Assembly: GCF_022788635.1 (NCBI RefSeq)
Contig: NZ_CP076024.1
Location: 2,666,001 to 2,730,000, forward strand
Reading direction: 5' to 3'
DNA length: 64,000 bases
DNA from: Methylobacter sp. S3L5C
Lineage (GTDB): Bacteria > Pseudomonadota > Gammaproteobacteria > Methylococcales > Methylomonadaceae
The translations under genes and the position numbers were made by a program. Under the pieces are notes generated by a model, which saw only the letters and a program-made list of their open reading frames with translations, was not told where the DNA came from and made no database searches. Positions 46,184-56,183 of the stretch are shown piece by piece. The first letter of the stretch is position 1. Every line of letters starts with the position of its first letter.

Positions 46184-47651
46184 AAAGCCTTAGCCGGTCC
46201 ATGTCGCGTTTAATTGTGCCGAGCTTTTGAATGTTACGCGATAACACGGCTAAGCCAACATAACGCTCGAAAGCCTCAATGCCATGATCAAGGCACTTAT
46301 CCAGTCCATGTACTTCTAGCGCATTAATAGCCGATTCTACGGCGGAATGTTGCTTTTTTGCCTGTTTAAATTCCGCTGCGTATTCACGATTCTGGTCGGC
46401 TTTGGATAGCTTGCCTTTTTTGGGTAAAACGACTTGCTCAAGGAGGGCTTTCAGGTCGGTTTGATTGGCGGGACTGTGGAAGCCTTTGTCAAAGCTACAG
46501 GCGTTAAAGCGTAGGAATTTTGCTTGAGTCGCTTTAACCATCGGTACGGCGACTTTGTCGTCGGTAGTTTTTTGCATGACTTGACTGTGCAAGATAAAGC
46601 CCTGATGATCTTCCATGATACAGACCCGCAAGCCCAGTTCAACCGGGACTCCGGCTTTGCCTTTGCTGATCCATTCGGTGTGGGTCTGGAACAGGGAAAA
46701 GACTTTTTCATCATGGGGAATGGTTTCTCCTTGAATAGCGCGACGTCTAATCTGCTCGATTTGACGTTCGGCATGCAGGCTAAAAGTGCTCAGATCGGTA
46801 AGCAACACTTCTGGTATGTGAAAGTGATTTTTTAACGTCAACATACTGGCTTTAGTGCGCTCAAGATAAAACCCTGCCAAATCAATATAGTCCTGGTAGG
46901 CCTGTTTGATCTCAAGTGCTTTGGCGGCCTTGATAGCGTCATTTTTTGACGTGGAATGTTTGAGTTTTTGCAGCGTGCGATACCGCCTTTTAAATTTAGA
47001 CAGGTTGTGCTTATGCAATCGCCATTCAGGCAAGGCATGTTGCAAGCTCCATTTGACGCACGTCCGAATCAGAATCCGGATCGCATCATGCAGTAAACTG
47101 ATATCGGTTGGAAAATGCACGTTGGTTTTTAACACAAAAGAATCGCAACGGCCTCTGATCAGCGCATGAATATCCAGATCCAGTAATTGATAGCCGGCTC
47201 GAATAACTTCAGTACTAATACGCGCCATGATCGCTGGCGTAAACAGCTTGAGATTGTCTTTCAAGGTTTGCAGGCGATAGCGTTTGTCGGCATCAAAGCA
47301 ACCAAGACCGAGCATTTCACGTAGGGTGTTATGCTGATTGGCCAACTCCAGAATGCGATCATAGTCTGTATTCAGTCCTACGCGTAGCGATCCTAACACC
47401 AAAATCGACCATTGATTCATACCGGGGCGGCCTTTGTCGATGGCAACGATTTTTGTCACTTCGGCGTCAATTTTAGTAGGCACCACATCCTCCAGTATTT
47501 TAAAAACAGCATCCCTTAATGGCTGAGTCGTATAAATGTGTTGCAAGCCCAGCAAGATGATCGGAATGTCATCACGGGAGGAAACATCTATTTTGATATC
47601 AGCAATATCGCGTTGACCGATGCTCATTTGTGGAGAAAATACCTTTCTCAT
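46155..47651 (-). CDS. Transposase, ISNCY-like family
   Basis: The 498-residue protein has MRKVFSPQMSIGQRDIADI and IPIILLGLQHIYTTQPLRD at the N-terminus and DKGRPGMNQWSILVLGSLRV. A catalytic-type core includes FNACSFDKGFHSPANQTDL and KKQHSAVESAINALEVHGLD (Glu). This pattern fits the long ISNCY-like transposases; the family assignment is from memory of motif order. The reading frame is intact. I could not place unambiguous inverted repeats; the left end probably falls in the methyltransferase 3' end (46130-46160) and the right end near 47660-47720. Confidence 0.72.
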   Translation of the reverse strand: MRKVFSPQMSIGQRDIADIKIDVSSRDDIPIILLGLQHIYTTQPLRDAVFKILEDVVPTKIDAEVTKIVAIDKGRPGMNQWSILVLGSLRVGLNTDYDRILELANQHNTLREMLGLGCFDADKRYRLQTLKDNLKLFTPAIMARISTEVIRAGYQLLDLDIHALIRGRCDSFVLKTNVHFPTDISLLHDAIRILIRTCVKWSLQHALPEWRLHKHNLSKFKRRYRTLQKLKHSTSKNDAIKAAKALEIKQAYQDYIDLAGFYLERTKASMLTLKNHFHIPEVLLTDLSTFSLHAERQIEQIRRRAIQGETIPHDEKVFSLFQTHTEWISKGKAGVPVELGLRVCIMEDHQGFILHSQVMQKTTDDKVAVPMVKATQAKFLRFNACSFDKGFHSPANQTDLKALLEQVVLPKKGKLSKADQNREYAAEFKQAKKQHSAVESAINALEVHGLDKCLDHGIEAFERYVGLAVLSRNIQKLGTIKRDMDRLRLFNGQQKLVA

Positions 47652-47991
47652 CGGGAGTTTTCCAACGAGAATTTGAAAGCTGAGGCGCTTATCCGGGAGG
47701 TAGCTTTTGCCAAGCCCTTTTCGATGAAAATAATAATCATAATTATCAGCAAGTTACTTAAATTCAGCATTTTATACGCCAATAGGCTGTTATTTGATTT
47801 TCAATAGCCTATTTTATCGCAACTTATTGTTTTGTATTAAATAATTTATTACCGTTCAAACACTACTTAACTATGAATCCTTACGTCCGGTTATTCAATC
47901 GCATCCGTCGGTATTGTTATGAAAATAATCAAAACACTAATTTTACAAGTGGTAGACAATTGCTTGATCAACGCTATGGGCATTTACAAAA
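47652..47991. other. AT-rich stretch beside the transposase, no gene seen
   Basis: About 340 bases without a credible frame. They contain the right end of the transposable element, then low-complexity A/T sequence, and the approach to a murF remnant. Repeated AATAGCCTATT/AATAGGCTGTT-like words near 47780-47815 may form a hairpin. Confidence 0.35.
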
Positions 47992-48192
47992 TTGAAAGAG
48001 GTTGAGGAACTATTAACGGCCGGTGATCTGGTGGCGAGTTTTGGCAAGAGTGCCCAACATTTAGCCAACGTGCGCACACTGATCGAAACTTTACCCCCTC
48101 GACTACATACCGATGTGACTTTTTTGTTCAAGGGTTCGCGCGGCATGGTGATAGAAAAGATTGTCTGGCAGTTTGGGCAATCCGCTGCATAA
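47992..48192 (+). pseudogene. murF: C-terminal remnant of murF
   Basis: The frame reads LTAGDLVASFGKSAQHL, then LIETLPPRLHTDVTFLFKGS and RGMVIEKIVWQF. The ending corresponds to the MurF C-terminal domain (VLVKGSRxMxMExVV). Only about 66 of roughly 450 residues are left, with no ATP-binding or Mur ligase core. The essential intact murF must be elsewhere, so this is a leftover of a rearrangement or duplication between the transposase and ispG. Confidence 0.6.
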
Positions 48193-48261
48193 CCCTTGGC
48201 TTAATACCAAGCTTTTTCAATTTTCAATGGCCTAATTTACTCTCACAACCAAAAATTATTT

Positions 48262-49482
48262 ATGTCAATTCAATCCAGAAAATATACACAACAAGTTTTA
48301 GTCGGTAACGTTAAAGTTGGCGGTAGTGCACCGATTGTCGTGCAGTCGATGACCAACACTGACACCGCTGATGTGACTGCAAGTGTGCAACAGATAATCG
48401 AATTATCGAATGCCGGCTCGGAAATAGTCCGGGTCACAGTCAACACAGAAGAAGCAGCAAAAGCCGTACCGGAGATCGTTAACCTGCTAGCACAAAAAGG
48501 CTTTTCAGTGCCTATCGTCGGAGACTTCCACTTCAACGGCCACAAGCTACTTGAAAAATACCCAGACTGCGCACAGGCACTATCTAAATATCGCATCAAT
48601 CCGGGTAACGTCGGCAAAGGCAAGGCTCGTGACCCACAATTTCAGCAAATGATCGAATTGGCCTGCCGCTACGACAAACCTGTGCGCATTGGCGTAAACG
48701 GAGGCAGTCTCGACCAATTGGTATTGACACGATTGCTGGACGAAAATCGGCAATTGGCCAATCCAAGCAATTTGCGGGCAGTGACACGCGAAGCTATTAT
48801 CCAATCGGCTCTGGAAAGCGCCACCAAGGCTCAGGAATTGGGTTTGGCTAAAAATAAAATCACTCTCTCCTGCAAAATCAGCAACGTGCAGGAATTGATC
48901 AATATTTATGAAGATTTGTCCAGCCGTTGCGATTATGCCCTGCATTTGGGGCTTACCGAAGCGGGCATGGGCTCCAAAGGCATGGTAGCTTCGGCGGCAG
49001 CCTTAGCCATACTGATTCAACAAGGTATTGGCGACACGATTCGCGTCTCGTTGACCCCTGAGCCCGGCGGGTCGCGTACCCAGGAAGTAATCGTCGCCCA
49101 GGAAATCCTGCAAACCATGGGTTTCCGTTCTTTCACGCCGATGGTCATCGCCTGTCCGGGCTGCGGCCGTACCACCAGCGACTATTTCCAGAGGTTGGCG
49201 CAAGACATTCAGGGCTATCTGCGCGATCAAATGCCGGTCTGGAAAGACAAATACAAAGGCGTGGAAACCATGGAAGTGGCGGTGATGGGTTGCGTGGTCA
49301 ACGGCCCCGGCGAAAGCAAAAACGCCAACATTGGCATCAGTCTGCCCGGCAGCGGTGAATCGCCGGTGGCGCCGGTATTCGAGGACGGCGTCAAAACCGT
49401 CACCCTGAAAGGCGATAAAATCGCCGAAGAATTCCAGGCTTTGGTCGAACGTTATATCGAGTCGCATTACGGTGCGCATTGA
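48262..49482 (+). CDS. ispG: 4-hydroxy-3-methylbut-2-en-1-yl diphosphate synthase (flavodoxin)
   Basis: The 406-residue GcpE/IspG starts [20 protein letters not shown] and [13 protein letters not shown]. The 4Fe-4S cluster Cys are in [16 protein letters not shown] (two) and [18 protein letters not shown] (one). It performs the sixth step of the MEP isoprenoid pathway, reducing MEcPP to HMBPP. It is intact and of the usual bacterial length plus a short tail. It sits between a murF remnant and ilvD. Confidence 0.95.
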   Translation: MSIQSRKYTQQVLVGNVKVGGSAPIVVQSMTNTDTADVTASVQQIIELSNAGSEIVRVTVNTEEAAKAVPEIVNLLAQKGFSVPIVGDFHFNGHKLLEKYPDCAQALSKYRINPGNVGKGKARDPQFQQMIELACRYDKPVRIGVNGGSLDQLVLTRLLDENRQLANPSNLRAVTREAIIQSALESATKAQELGLAKNKITLSCKISNVQELINIYEDLSSRCDYALHLGLTEAGMGSKGMVASAAALAILIQQGIGDTIRVSLTPEPGGSRTQEVIVAQEILQTMGFRSFTPMVIACPGCGRTTSDYFQRLAQDIQGYLRDQMPVWKDKYKGVETMEVAVMGCVVNGPGESKNANIGISLPGSGESPVAPVFEDGVKTVTLKGDKIAEEFQALVERYIESHYGAH

Positions 49483-49665
49483 AGCGGCGCTATTTTTATC
49501 CATGATCGTTGACAACAATTATCGTTCAAGGCTAGCTTTGAACTCCGAAACAACCATGTATCGCAAAGCCGACGTTGAACGCCATACCGGAGTACAAGGC
49601 TCGCCTTGTGCGTATAACACGCAGGGTTTTCCCTGCAATACTTTCTCAAACCCCCGAGGTTAACC

Positions 49666-51519
49666 ATGCCACAATACCGTTCCCGCACTTCCACCCAGGG
49701 CCGCAACATGGCTGGTGCACGCGCACTTTGGCGCGCCACGGGCATGAAGGATGAGGATTTTTCCAAGCCGATCATTGCCATTGCCAACTCCTTCACTCAG
49801 TTCGTGCCGGGCCACGTCCATCTCAAGGACATGGGCCAACTCGTCGCCAGGGAAATCGAACAAGCTGGCGGCGTGGCCAAGGAATTCAACACCATCGCAG
49901 TGGATGACGGCATCGCCATGGGCCACGCCGGCATGCTGTATTCACTGCCCAGCCGCGAGCTGATTGCTGACAGCGTGGAATACATGGTCAATGCCCACTG
50001 TGCCGATGCGCTGGTGTGCATATCCAACTGCGACAAGATCACCCCAGGCATGCTGATGGCTGCCCTGCGTCTCAACATCCCCGCCATTTTTGTCTCTGGT
50101 GGGCCGATGGAGGCGGGTAAGGTGAACTGGAAAGGCGAAACCCGTGCGCTGGATTTGGTGGACGCCATGGTGGCAGCCGCCGATGACAGCATCAGCGACG
50201 AACAGGTCGCCGCAGTGGAGCGCTCAGCCTGTCCGACCTGCGGTTCCTGCTCCGGCATGTTCACAGCCAACTCTATGAATTGCCTGACCGAAGCGCTGGG
50301 ACTGTCATTACCGGGTAACGGCAGCCTCGTCGCCACGCATGCGGAAAGAAAACAGCTGTTTCTGCGTGCGGGTCGTATCATTGTAGAGCTGAGTAAACGC
50401 TATTATGAAAAGGACGACAGCTCTGTCCTGCCACGCGCCATCGCCAGCTTCGACGCATTCCAAAACGCAGTGATCCTGGATGTGGCGATGGGTGGATCCA
50501 CCAACACCGTGTTGCACCTGCTGGCCGCAGCCCATGAGGCCGGGGTGGATTTCACCATGGCCGACATTGATGCCATTTCCCGCCGCGTGCCGTGTTTGAG
50601 CAAGGTCGCTCCGGCCACGCAGCTTTACCATATGGAAGATGTCCATCGCGCCGGTGGCGTGATGGGCCTTCTGGGCGAATTGGATCGCGCCGGCCTGATC
50701 AACCGCGATGTGCCAACTGTGCATGCACCGAGCATGGCTGCCGCACTCGAGCAGTGGGATATTCGGCGTACCAGCGATGAGGCGGTGAAAGATTTCTACC
50801 GTGCCGCGCCGGGCGGCATCCGGACCACTGTCGCCTTCTCGCAATCCATGCGCTACCCGACCTTAGACGACGATCGTACCAAGGGCTGCATTCGTGATAA
50901 AGCGAACGCCTATTCACAGGATGGCGGCCTCGCTGTGCTTTACGGCAACATCGCGCTAGATGGCTGTATCGTCAAGACCGCCGGCGTGGACGACAGTATT
51001 CTCAAGTTCACCGGCCGCGCTCGAATTTTCGAAAGCCAGGATGCTGCCGTGGCCTGCATTCTGGCCGACCGGATCGTCGCCGGCGACATAGTGGTTATCC
51101 GTTACGAAGGGCCAAAGGGCGGCCCCGGCATGCAGGAAATGCTATACCCTACCAGCTATCTCAAATCCAAGGGTCTGGGCAAAGCCTGCGCACTGCTGAC
51201 GGATGGACGATTCTCCGGTGGCACCTCCGGGCTTTCCATTGGTCATGTGTCGCCCGAAGCAGCCGAAGGCGGCGCGATTGGCTTGGTGGAAGAAGGCGAC
51301 ACCATCGAGATCGATATCCTCGGGCGCGTTATTCATTGGGTGGTGTCGGAAGACGAGCTGAAGCGGCGCCGAGCGGTAATGGAAAACAGAGGCGTACAGG
51401 CCTGGCGGCCGATCAAGCGCGAACGACATGTATCCCCGGCACTAAGAGCTTATGCGGCCATGACCACGTCGGCCGCTAAAGGCGCCGTGAGAGATGTTTC
51501 CCAAGTTGAGCGTAAATAA
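49666..51519 (+). CDS. ilvD: Dihydroxy-acid dehydratase
   Basis: The 617-residue IlvD has motifs [34 protein letters not shown] (cluster Cys), [18 protein letters not shown] (cluster Cys), [29 protein letters not shown] and [19 protein letters not shown]. It makes the 2-keto acid precursors of valine and isoleucine. CGAGGTTAACC before the ATG is a good ribosome binding site. It is a paralogue of edd at 29368, but the IlvD-type Cys spacing and Arg-rich start separate them. Confidence 0.95.
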   Translation: MPQYRSRTSTQGRNMAGARALWRATGMKDEDFSKPIIAIANSFTQFVPGHVHLKDMGQLVAREIEQAGGVAKEFNTIAVDDGIAMGHAGMLYSLPSRELIADSVEYMVNAHCADALVCISNCDKITPGMLMAALRLNIPAIFVSGGPMEAGKVNWKGETRALDLVDAMVAAADDSISDEQVAAVERSACPTCGSCSGMFTANSMNCLTEALGLSLPGNGSLVATHAERKQLFLRAGRIIVELSKRYYEKDDSSVLPRAIASFDAFQNAVILDVAMGGSTNTVLHLLAAAHEAGVDFTMADIDAISRRVPCLSKVAPATQLYHMEDVHRAGGVMGLLGELDRAGLINRDVPTVHAPSMAAALEQWDIRRTSDEAVKDFYRAAPGGIRTTVAFSQSMRYPTLDDDRTKGCIRDKANAYSQDGGLAVLYGNIALDGCIVKTAGVDDSILKFTGRARIFESQDAAVACILADRIVAGDIVVIRYEGPKGGPGMQEMLYPTSYLKSKGLGKACALLTDGRFSGGTSGLSIGHVSPEAAEGGAIGLVEEGDTIEIDILGRVIHWVVSEDELKRRRAVMENRGVQAWRPIKRERHVSPALRAYAAMTTSAAKGAVRDVSQVERK

Positions 51520-51585
51520 GTTGAACACTTCGGATAAATTAATGGTTCGGTTTTTGAATTCTCAAACAGGCTTCGGTGGTAACTC

Positions 51586-52935
51586 ATGAATAATCAAACG
51601 ATGGTGCAACGCGATTTGAAGGTGCTCTGGCATCCTTGCAGCCAGATGAAGGATCACGAATCAATACCGTTGATCCCGATCAAATCCGGCCAGGGCGTCT
51701 GGTTGGAAGATTTCGAGGGAAAGCGTTATCTGGATGCGATCAGTTCTTGGTGGGTGAATATTTTCGGGCATGCCAATCCGGTCATCAACCAGGCCGTCAA
51801 GCAACAGCTCGATACTCTGGAACACGTTATTCTCGGCGGGTTCACGCATGAAGCAGCGGTTACATTAGCCGAAAAACTGGTTGAAATCACGCCGCCTGGA
51901 CTGGATAAATGTTTCTATGCCGATAACGGTTCGTCAGCCGTCGAAGTTGCGCTGAAGATGAGCTTTCATTACTGGCGCAATCTCGGTAAAACGCAAAAAA
52001 CCCAATTCATTACGCTGGAAAATAGTTACCACGGCGAAACACTAGGCGCACTGGCGGTCGGCAATGTTGCGTTGTACAAGGAAACCTATGCGCCGCTGCT
52101 GATGGATGTCATCACGGTACCCGGGCCTGATTGCTATCATCGTGAAACTGGAGAAACTTGGCAAGATTATTCAATCCGCCGTTTCGCCGATATGGAGCGG
52201 GCTTTAGCGAAACACGCCGATTCGGTGTGTGCGGTGATCGTCGAGCCACTGGTACAATGCGCCGGCAGCATGCGCATGTATCACCCTGTGTATCTGACAA
52301 TGCTGCGCGAGGCTTGCGACCGATACGGCGTGCATCTGATCGCCGACGAGATAGCGGTTGGTTTTGGCCGCACCGGCACCTTGTTCGCCTGCGAACAGGC
52401 GGCCATCAGCCCGGATTTCATCTGTCTGTCCAAAGGGCTGACCGGCGGCTATCTGCCCTTGTCGGCGGTGTTGACCAGCGATACGGTTTATCGGGCGTTT
52501 TACGACGATTACCAAAACCTCACCGCGTTTTTGCACTCGCACAGCTACACCGGAAATGCACTGGGTTGCCGGGCGGCATTGGCAACTATAGGACTGTTTC
52601 AGCAGCATGATGTACTCGGCAACAATCGCCGGTTGGCGGCTGTCATGGCCAAAGCAGTCGAACGTTTCCAGGATCATCCCAACGTCGCCGAAGTCCGGCA
52701 AACCGGCATGATAGTCGCCATTGAGCTGGTCAAAAACAAACAAACCCGTGAAGCTTACCCGTGGCAGCAACGTCGTGGCTTGAGAGTCTATCAGTATGCG
52801 CTTAGGTGTGGCGTGTTGTTGCGGCCACTGGGCAATGTCATTTATTTCATGCCGCCCTATGTGATCACGGAACAGGAGATCGCACTGATGATCGAAGTCG
52901 CCTGGCAGGGTATTCAATACGCGGTGCGCGACTGA
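51586..52935 (+). CDS. bioA: Adenosylmethionine-8-amino-7-oxononanoate aminotransferase
   Basis: The 449-residue class III PLP aminotransferase shows WHPCSQMKDHESIPLIPI, SWWVNIFGHANPVINQA, YADNGSSAVEVALKMSFHYW and LIADEIAVGFGRTGTLFACE (Asp of the PLP site). CLSKGLTGGYLPLSAVLT follows, with the PLP-binding Lys. It converts KAPA to DAPA using SAM as amino donor. bioD lies upstream at 44113; bioB, bioF, bioC and bioH are not in the window. Confidence 0.94.
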   Translation: MNNQTMVQRDLKVLWHPCSQMKDHESIPLIPIKSGQGVWLEDFEGKRYLDAISSWWVNIFGHANPVINQAVKQQLDTLEHVILGGFTHEAAVTLAEKLVEITPPGLDKCFYADNGSSAVEVALKMSFHYWRNLGKTQKTQFITLENSYHGETLGALAVGNVALYKETYAPLLMDVITVPGPDCYHRETGETWQDYSIRRFADMERALAKHADSVCAVIVEPLVQCAGSMRMYHPVYLTMLREACDRYGVHLIADEIAVGFGRTGTLFACEQAAISPDFICLSKGLTGGYLPLSAVLTSDTVYRAFYDDYQNLTAFLHSHSYTGNALGCRAALATIGLFQQHDVLGNNRRLAAVMAKAVERFQDHPNVAEVRQTGMIVAIELVKNKQTREAYPWQQRRGLRVYQYALRCGVLLRPLGNVIYFMPPYVITEQEIALMIEVAWQGIQYAVRD

Positions 52936-53077
52936 TGTGCGTTTCTCGTGTATCTGTCACGGCCTCAGTTAATTCAGTAGCCGTATCGAAATCGATGGTA
53001 ATGATGTCAAATCAAAAGAAACACCGTCATGCTGACAATGCCGGGGAAATTAAAAATTTTAATAAAAGGTGGAGTAA
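52936..53077. other. Short intergenic stretch between bioA and fhcA
   Basis: No gene is seen. GGTGGAG just before 53078 can serve as ribosome binding site of fhcA. Confidence 0.4.
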
Positions 53078-54727
53078 ATGCTGAGCAAACTGATTGGGGG
53101 AATACTTTATGATCCAGCGCAAAAGGTTAATGGAGAGCATCACGATATTTTTATCCGGGATGGCTTTATCGTCTGCGATCCTGGGCCAGATGCCAAGTTT
53201 GATGAAGTTTATGATATTGCTGGCAAAGTCGTGATGGCTGGCGCCATTGATATCCATAGTCATATCGCCGGCGGTAACGTCAACACCGCCCGCCTGTTGT
53301 TGCCGGAACAGCATCGCAATCATATGGCGCGGCGCTTAAATCATCCATTTAGTACAGCCAAGTGGTCGACGACCCATACAGGCTACCGTTACGCACGGAT
53401 GGGCTATACCACTGTAGTCGAACCGGCCATGCTGCCGGTCAATGCGTTGGATGTGCATCTGCAAATGGCGGACATTCCGATTCTGGATACTGCCGCGCTA
53501 GCGATACTCGGTAACGATGACTTGTTGCTGAGACTAATGCGCGGCCGGGCCAGTCAGTCGCAAATTAATGATTACGTAGCTTGGACACTGCATACCACCT
53601 GCGCTCTGGGTCTAAAAGTCATCAATGCCGGTGGTGCTAATGCTTTTAAAAGCAATGCCCGCCAGTTTGGCCTGGATGATATCGTCCCGGATTACGGCGT
53701 TAGCTCAAGACAAATACTGCAAACCCTGCAACGCGCTACCTGTGAATTGGGAGTCCCGCATCCTGTGCATGTGCATTGCAATAATTTGGGCATACCAGGC
53801 AATGTCGATACTGCTCTGGCGACTATGGAAGCAGCGCAAGGCTTACCGATGCATTTGGCCCATGTCCAGTTTTATGCTTATGGCAATGAAGGCGCGCGCG
53901 GTTTTTCGTCAGCGGCAGCTCAGCTGTTGGATGGTTTTCGCCGCCATCCCAATATCACCATGGATGTCGGACAGGTATTGTTCGGCCAGACCGTGACCAT
54001 CTCCGGCGACGTGATAGCCCAATACAGCCGGCATGGGGACGCCAGCCCCAACAAATGGGTCATGTGGGATGCTGAGTGCGAAGGCTCAGGCGGCGTGGTG
54101 CCTTACGGTTATCGGCAAACCAGTTTCGTCAATAGCCTACAATGGGCCATAGGTTTAGAGATGTTTCTGCTGGCAGAAGATCCTGGACGAGTGTTTTTTA
54201 CCACCGACCACCCCAACGGAGCGCCGTTCACTTGCTACCCGCAACTGTTCAGATTGTTGATGGATTACCAGTATCGCTTGGCTTGCCTGGAAAGAATACA
54301 TCCGGATGTGGTTGCCATGACATTACTGAAAGACCTTAAAAAAGAGTTCTCCCTCTACGAAATTGCCGTGATGACACGCACGGCCGCAGCCAACTTGCTA
54401 GGGTTATACGATCGAGGTCATCTAGCACCCGGTGCAATTGCGGATATCGCTGTCTATACCCGTCAAGATAACAAGGAAGCCATGTTCGATCGGGCGGCGC
54501 TAGTATTTAAGAATGGCCGCCTCGTGGTGCGTGACGGTGAAGTGGTAGAGCGTATTCGTGGGACTGCTCAGATGATTTATCCAAGCTATGATCCAGGCAT
54601 CAAACGCACGATTAAAAACCATTTCGACCGATTTTATAGTCTATCCCTAGAAAATTTTACAATTAAAGATGTTGATTTCGTCCAACGAGACCAAGAACGC
54701 TTCGTTGTACATGATTGTCGCAGTTAA
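53078..54727 (+). CDS. fhcA: Formyltransferase/hydrolase complex (formylmethanofuran dehydrogenase) subunit A
   Basis: The 549-residue amidohydrolase-fold protein has metal-binding motifs AGAIDIHSHIAGG, HPVHVHCNNLG, MHLAHVQFYAYGNEG and VFFTTDHPNGAPF. The family signatures WTLHTTCALGLKVINAGG and VVPYGYRQTSFVNSLQWAIG are present. FhcA is the catalytic subunit hydrolysing formyl-methanofuran-like formyl groups to formate in the H4MPT pathway of aerobic methylotrophs. In most methylotrophs fhcA clusters with fhcB, fhcC and fhcD; here none of them is near. Composition is GC-rich like ppc, ilvD and bioA. Confidence 0.92.
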   Translation: MLSKLIGGILYDPAQKVNGEHHDIFIRDGFIVCDPGPDAKFDEVYDIAGKVVMAGAIDIHSHIAGGNVNTARLLLPEQHRNHMARRLNHPFSTAKWSTTHTGYRYARMGYTTVVEPAMLPVNALDVHLQMADIPILDTAALAILGNDDLLLRLMRGRASQSQINDYVAWTLHTTCALGLKVINAGGANAFKSNARQFGLDDIVPDYGVSSRQILQTLQRATCELGVPHPVHVHCNNLGIPGNVDTALATMEAAQGLPMHLAHVQFYAYGNEGARGFSSAAAQLLDGFRRHPNITMDVGQVLFGQTVTISGDVIAQYSRHGDASPNKWVMWDAECEGSGGVVPYGYRQTSFVNSLQWAIGLEMFLLAEDPGRVFFTTDHPNGAPFTCYPQLFRLLMDYQYRLACLERIHPDVVAMTLLKDLKKEFSLYEIAVMTRTAAANLLGLYDRGHLAPGAIADIAVYTRQDNKEAMFDRAALVFKNGRLVVRDGEVVERIRGTAQMIYPSYDPGIKRTIKNHFDRFYSLSLENFTIKDVDFVQRDQERFVVHDCRS

Positions 54728-54770
54728 TCATTGAAAAATATTAAACAAAATACTAATGAGGTTGTTCTAG

Positions 54771-55241
54771 ATGAAAAACATCATGAATAAATTTGAATTA
54801 CTGATAGCATGGCTTGCTACTCACGCCGGCGCCCTGTACCGCTTTATTGGCAGTGTAACAGTTTCTATTATATTGGGCATACCTACTTTGGTGTTGTTTG
54901 GCGATACACTGTTGTCGCTGCTCGGACATGCTCTCGCGGTGCTGGGACATAGTTTGCATTTGCTATTTGAGCTTTTTGAATCTATAACTGGACATATCCT
55001 CGAGGAGGCTTTTCATCTGCATAAGAGAACAGCGGAAATTATTTTTTTCTGGAGTAGCATGGCGGTGGCCATTGGCTTATCGTGGTATCTTTCGCGCAAG
55101 GCGCATATTGCCGCGCTACGCGCAGTCACCACAGCTCGAGAACGACGGATCGAGCTGGAGGAATCATCTAAAATCATAATTGGAATTCGTATTGCACTTA
55201 TCATCAGTTCGCTAAGTGCGACCCTTTATTTTTTCAACTAA
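54771..55241 (+). CDS. Small membrane protein, unknown function
   Basis: The 156-residue protein has hydrophobic segments at about residues 22-45 (FIGSVTVSIILGIPTLVLFG), 46-66, 92-107 and 137-152. A basic linker after the third (LSRKAHIAALRAVTTARERR) would place that side in the cytoplasm. His-rich patches (LLGHALAVLGHSLHLLFELF) lie in the second helix. ATGAGG precedes the start. It follows fhcA by 43 bases, so cotranscription is possible, but I recognise no family. Confidence 0.65.
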   Translation: MKNIMNKFELLIAWLATHAGALYRFIGSVTVSIILGIPTLVLFGDTLLSLLGHALAVLGHSLHLLFELFESITGHILEEAFHLHKRTAEIIFFWSSMAVAIGLSWYLSRKAHIAALRAVTTARERRIELEESSKIIIGIRIALIISSLSATLYFFN

Positions 55242-55361
55242 TGCCATAGGTATTTACGGAGCTGATATTAATGTCATTCGAGCGGCTGGCCTATACGCAA
55301 CCGATATTTCCGGCAAACTAATTTTTACAACCAGCACAATCAATTTAAATAATTAATCTCT

Positions 55362-56009
55362 ATGTCGCATTTACTTAATTGGACTGAACTACTTAAAGAT
55401 ATTGTCGGTATGTTTGCGATTCTTAATCCCTTAGGTGCAATCCCGATTTACCTGACTATGACCGCCCATAAATCAATAGTCGAAATGCGCCATATAGCCG
55501 CTAAGGCGTCAATTGCTGTTGGCGTTATATTAATTATTTCGATCTGGGCCGGTAATTTACTATTACAGTTTTTCGGTATCGGTATGCCCGCCTTCCGCAT
55601 TGCCAGCGGTCTTTTAGTGATGCTCATCGCGATTTCAATGTTTCAAGCCAAAATAAGCCAGGCAATACATACCCATGCAGAAGCGCTAGAAGCGGAAGAT
55701 AAAGAAGGTATAGCCGTGGTGCCTCTGGCGATTCCTTTGCTGGCAGGGCCCGGTGCAATCAGTCTGGTCATCGTCAATGCAGAGCAGATGTCCCATTGGA
55801 CTGATAAAGCAATGATTAGCTTAGTGTCTGTATTTTTAGCCGGCGTTGTGTGGATAATTTTAAGCTTGGCAGTGCCTTTAGGAAAGCGATTAGGTACGGC
55901 CGGCATTAACATAGCAACCCGGATTATGGGACTCCTGCTGGCAGCCATGGCGGTTCAGTTTATTGCCAACGGTTTGATTGCGTTGTTTCCAGCATGGACG
56001 CATGTGTGA
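55362..56009 (+). CDS. MarC-family integral membrane protein
   Basis: The 215-residue protein has six TM helices typical of MarC/UPF0056: FAILNPLGAIPIYLTMTAH, LLQFFGIGMPAFRIASGLLV, VPLAIPLLAGPGAISLVIVN and ITRIMGLLLAAMAVQFIANGL (with N-terminal variation). Members were named for the E. coli mar locus but have no confirmed transport substrate. The ATG at 55362 is the start; a weak leader precedes it. Confidence 0.85.
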   Translation: MSHLLNWTELLKDIVGMFAILNPLGAIPIYLTMTAHKSIVEMRHIAAKASIAVGVILIISIWAGNLLLQFFGIGMPAFRIASGLLVMLIAISMFQAKISQAIHTHAEALEAEDKEGIAVVPLAIPLLAGPGAISLVIVNAEQMSHWTDKAMISLVSVFLAGVVWIILSLAVPLGKRLGTAGINIATRIMGLLLAAMAVQFIANGLIALFPAWTHV

Positions 56010-56183
56010 GTCAATCTGCAATTTCTTATACAATGACGGACAGTGGCTTTAGGCTACTTTATAACTTCCCAATTTTAGACCTGTCAAACAGGCACTTTTT
56101 TGGGATGTATCTACCATCGGTGTTCACAAGGAAAACGGCCACACTGAACACATATAAAAAACGGTAGTGGATGAAATCTGTAA

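Noticed and set aside
47538-47807. An 89-codon plus-strand frame.
   Set aside because: Its first half is the antisense of the ISNCY-like transposase N-terminus; the rest is AT-rich low-complexity sequence.
49483-49665. Possible gene between ispG and ilvD.
   Set aside because: A 63-codon plus-strand frame at 49472-49663 has no ribosome binding site or motif. It overlaps the ispG end and is treated as intergenic.
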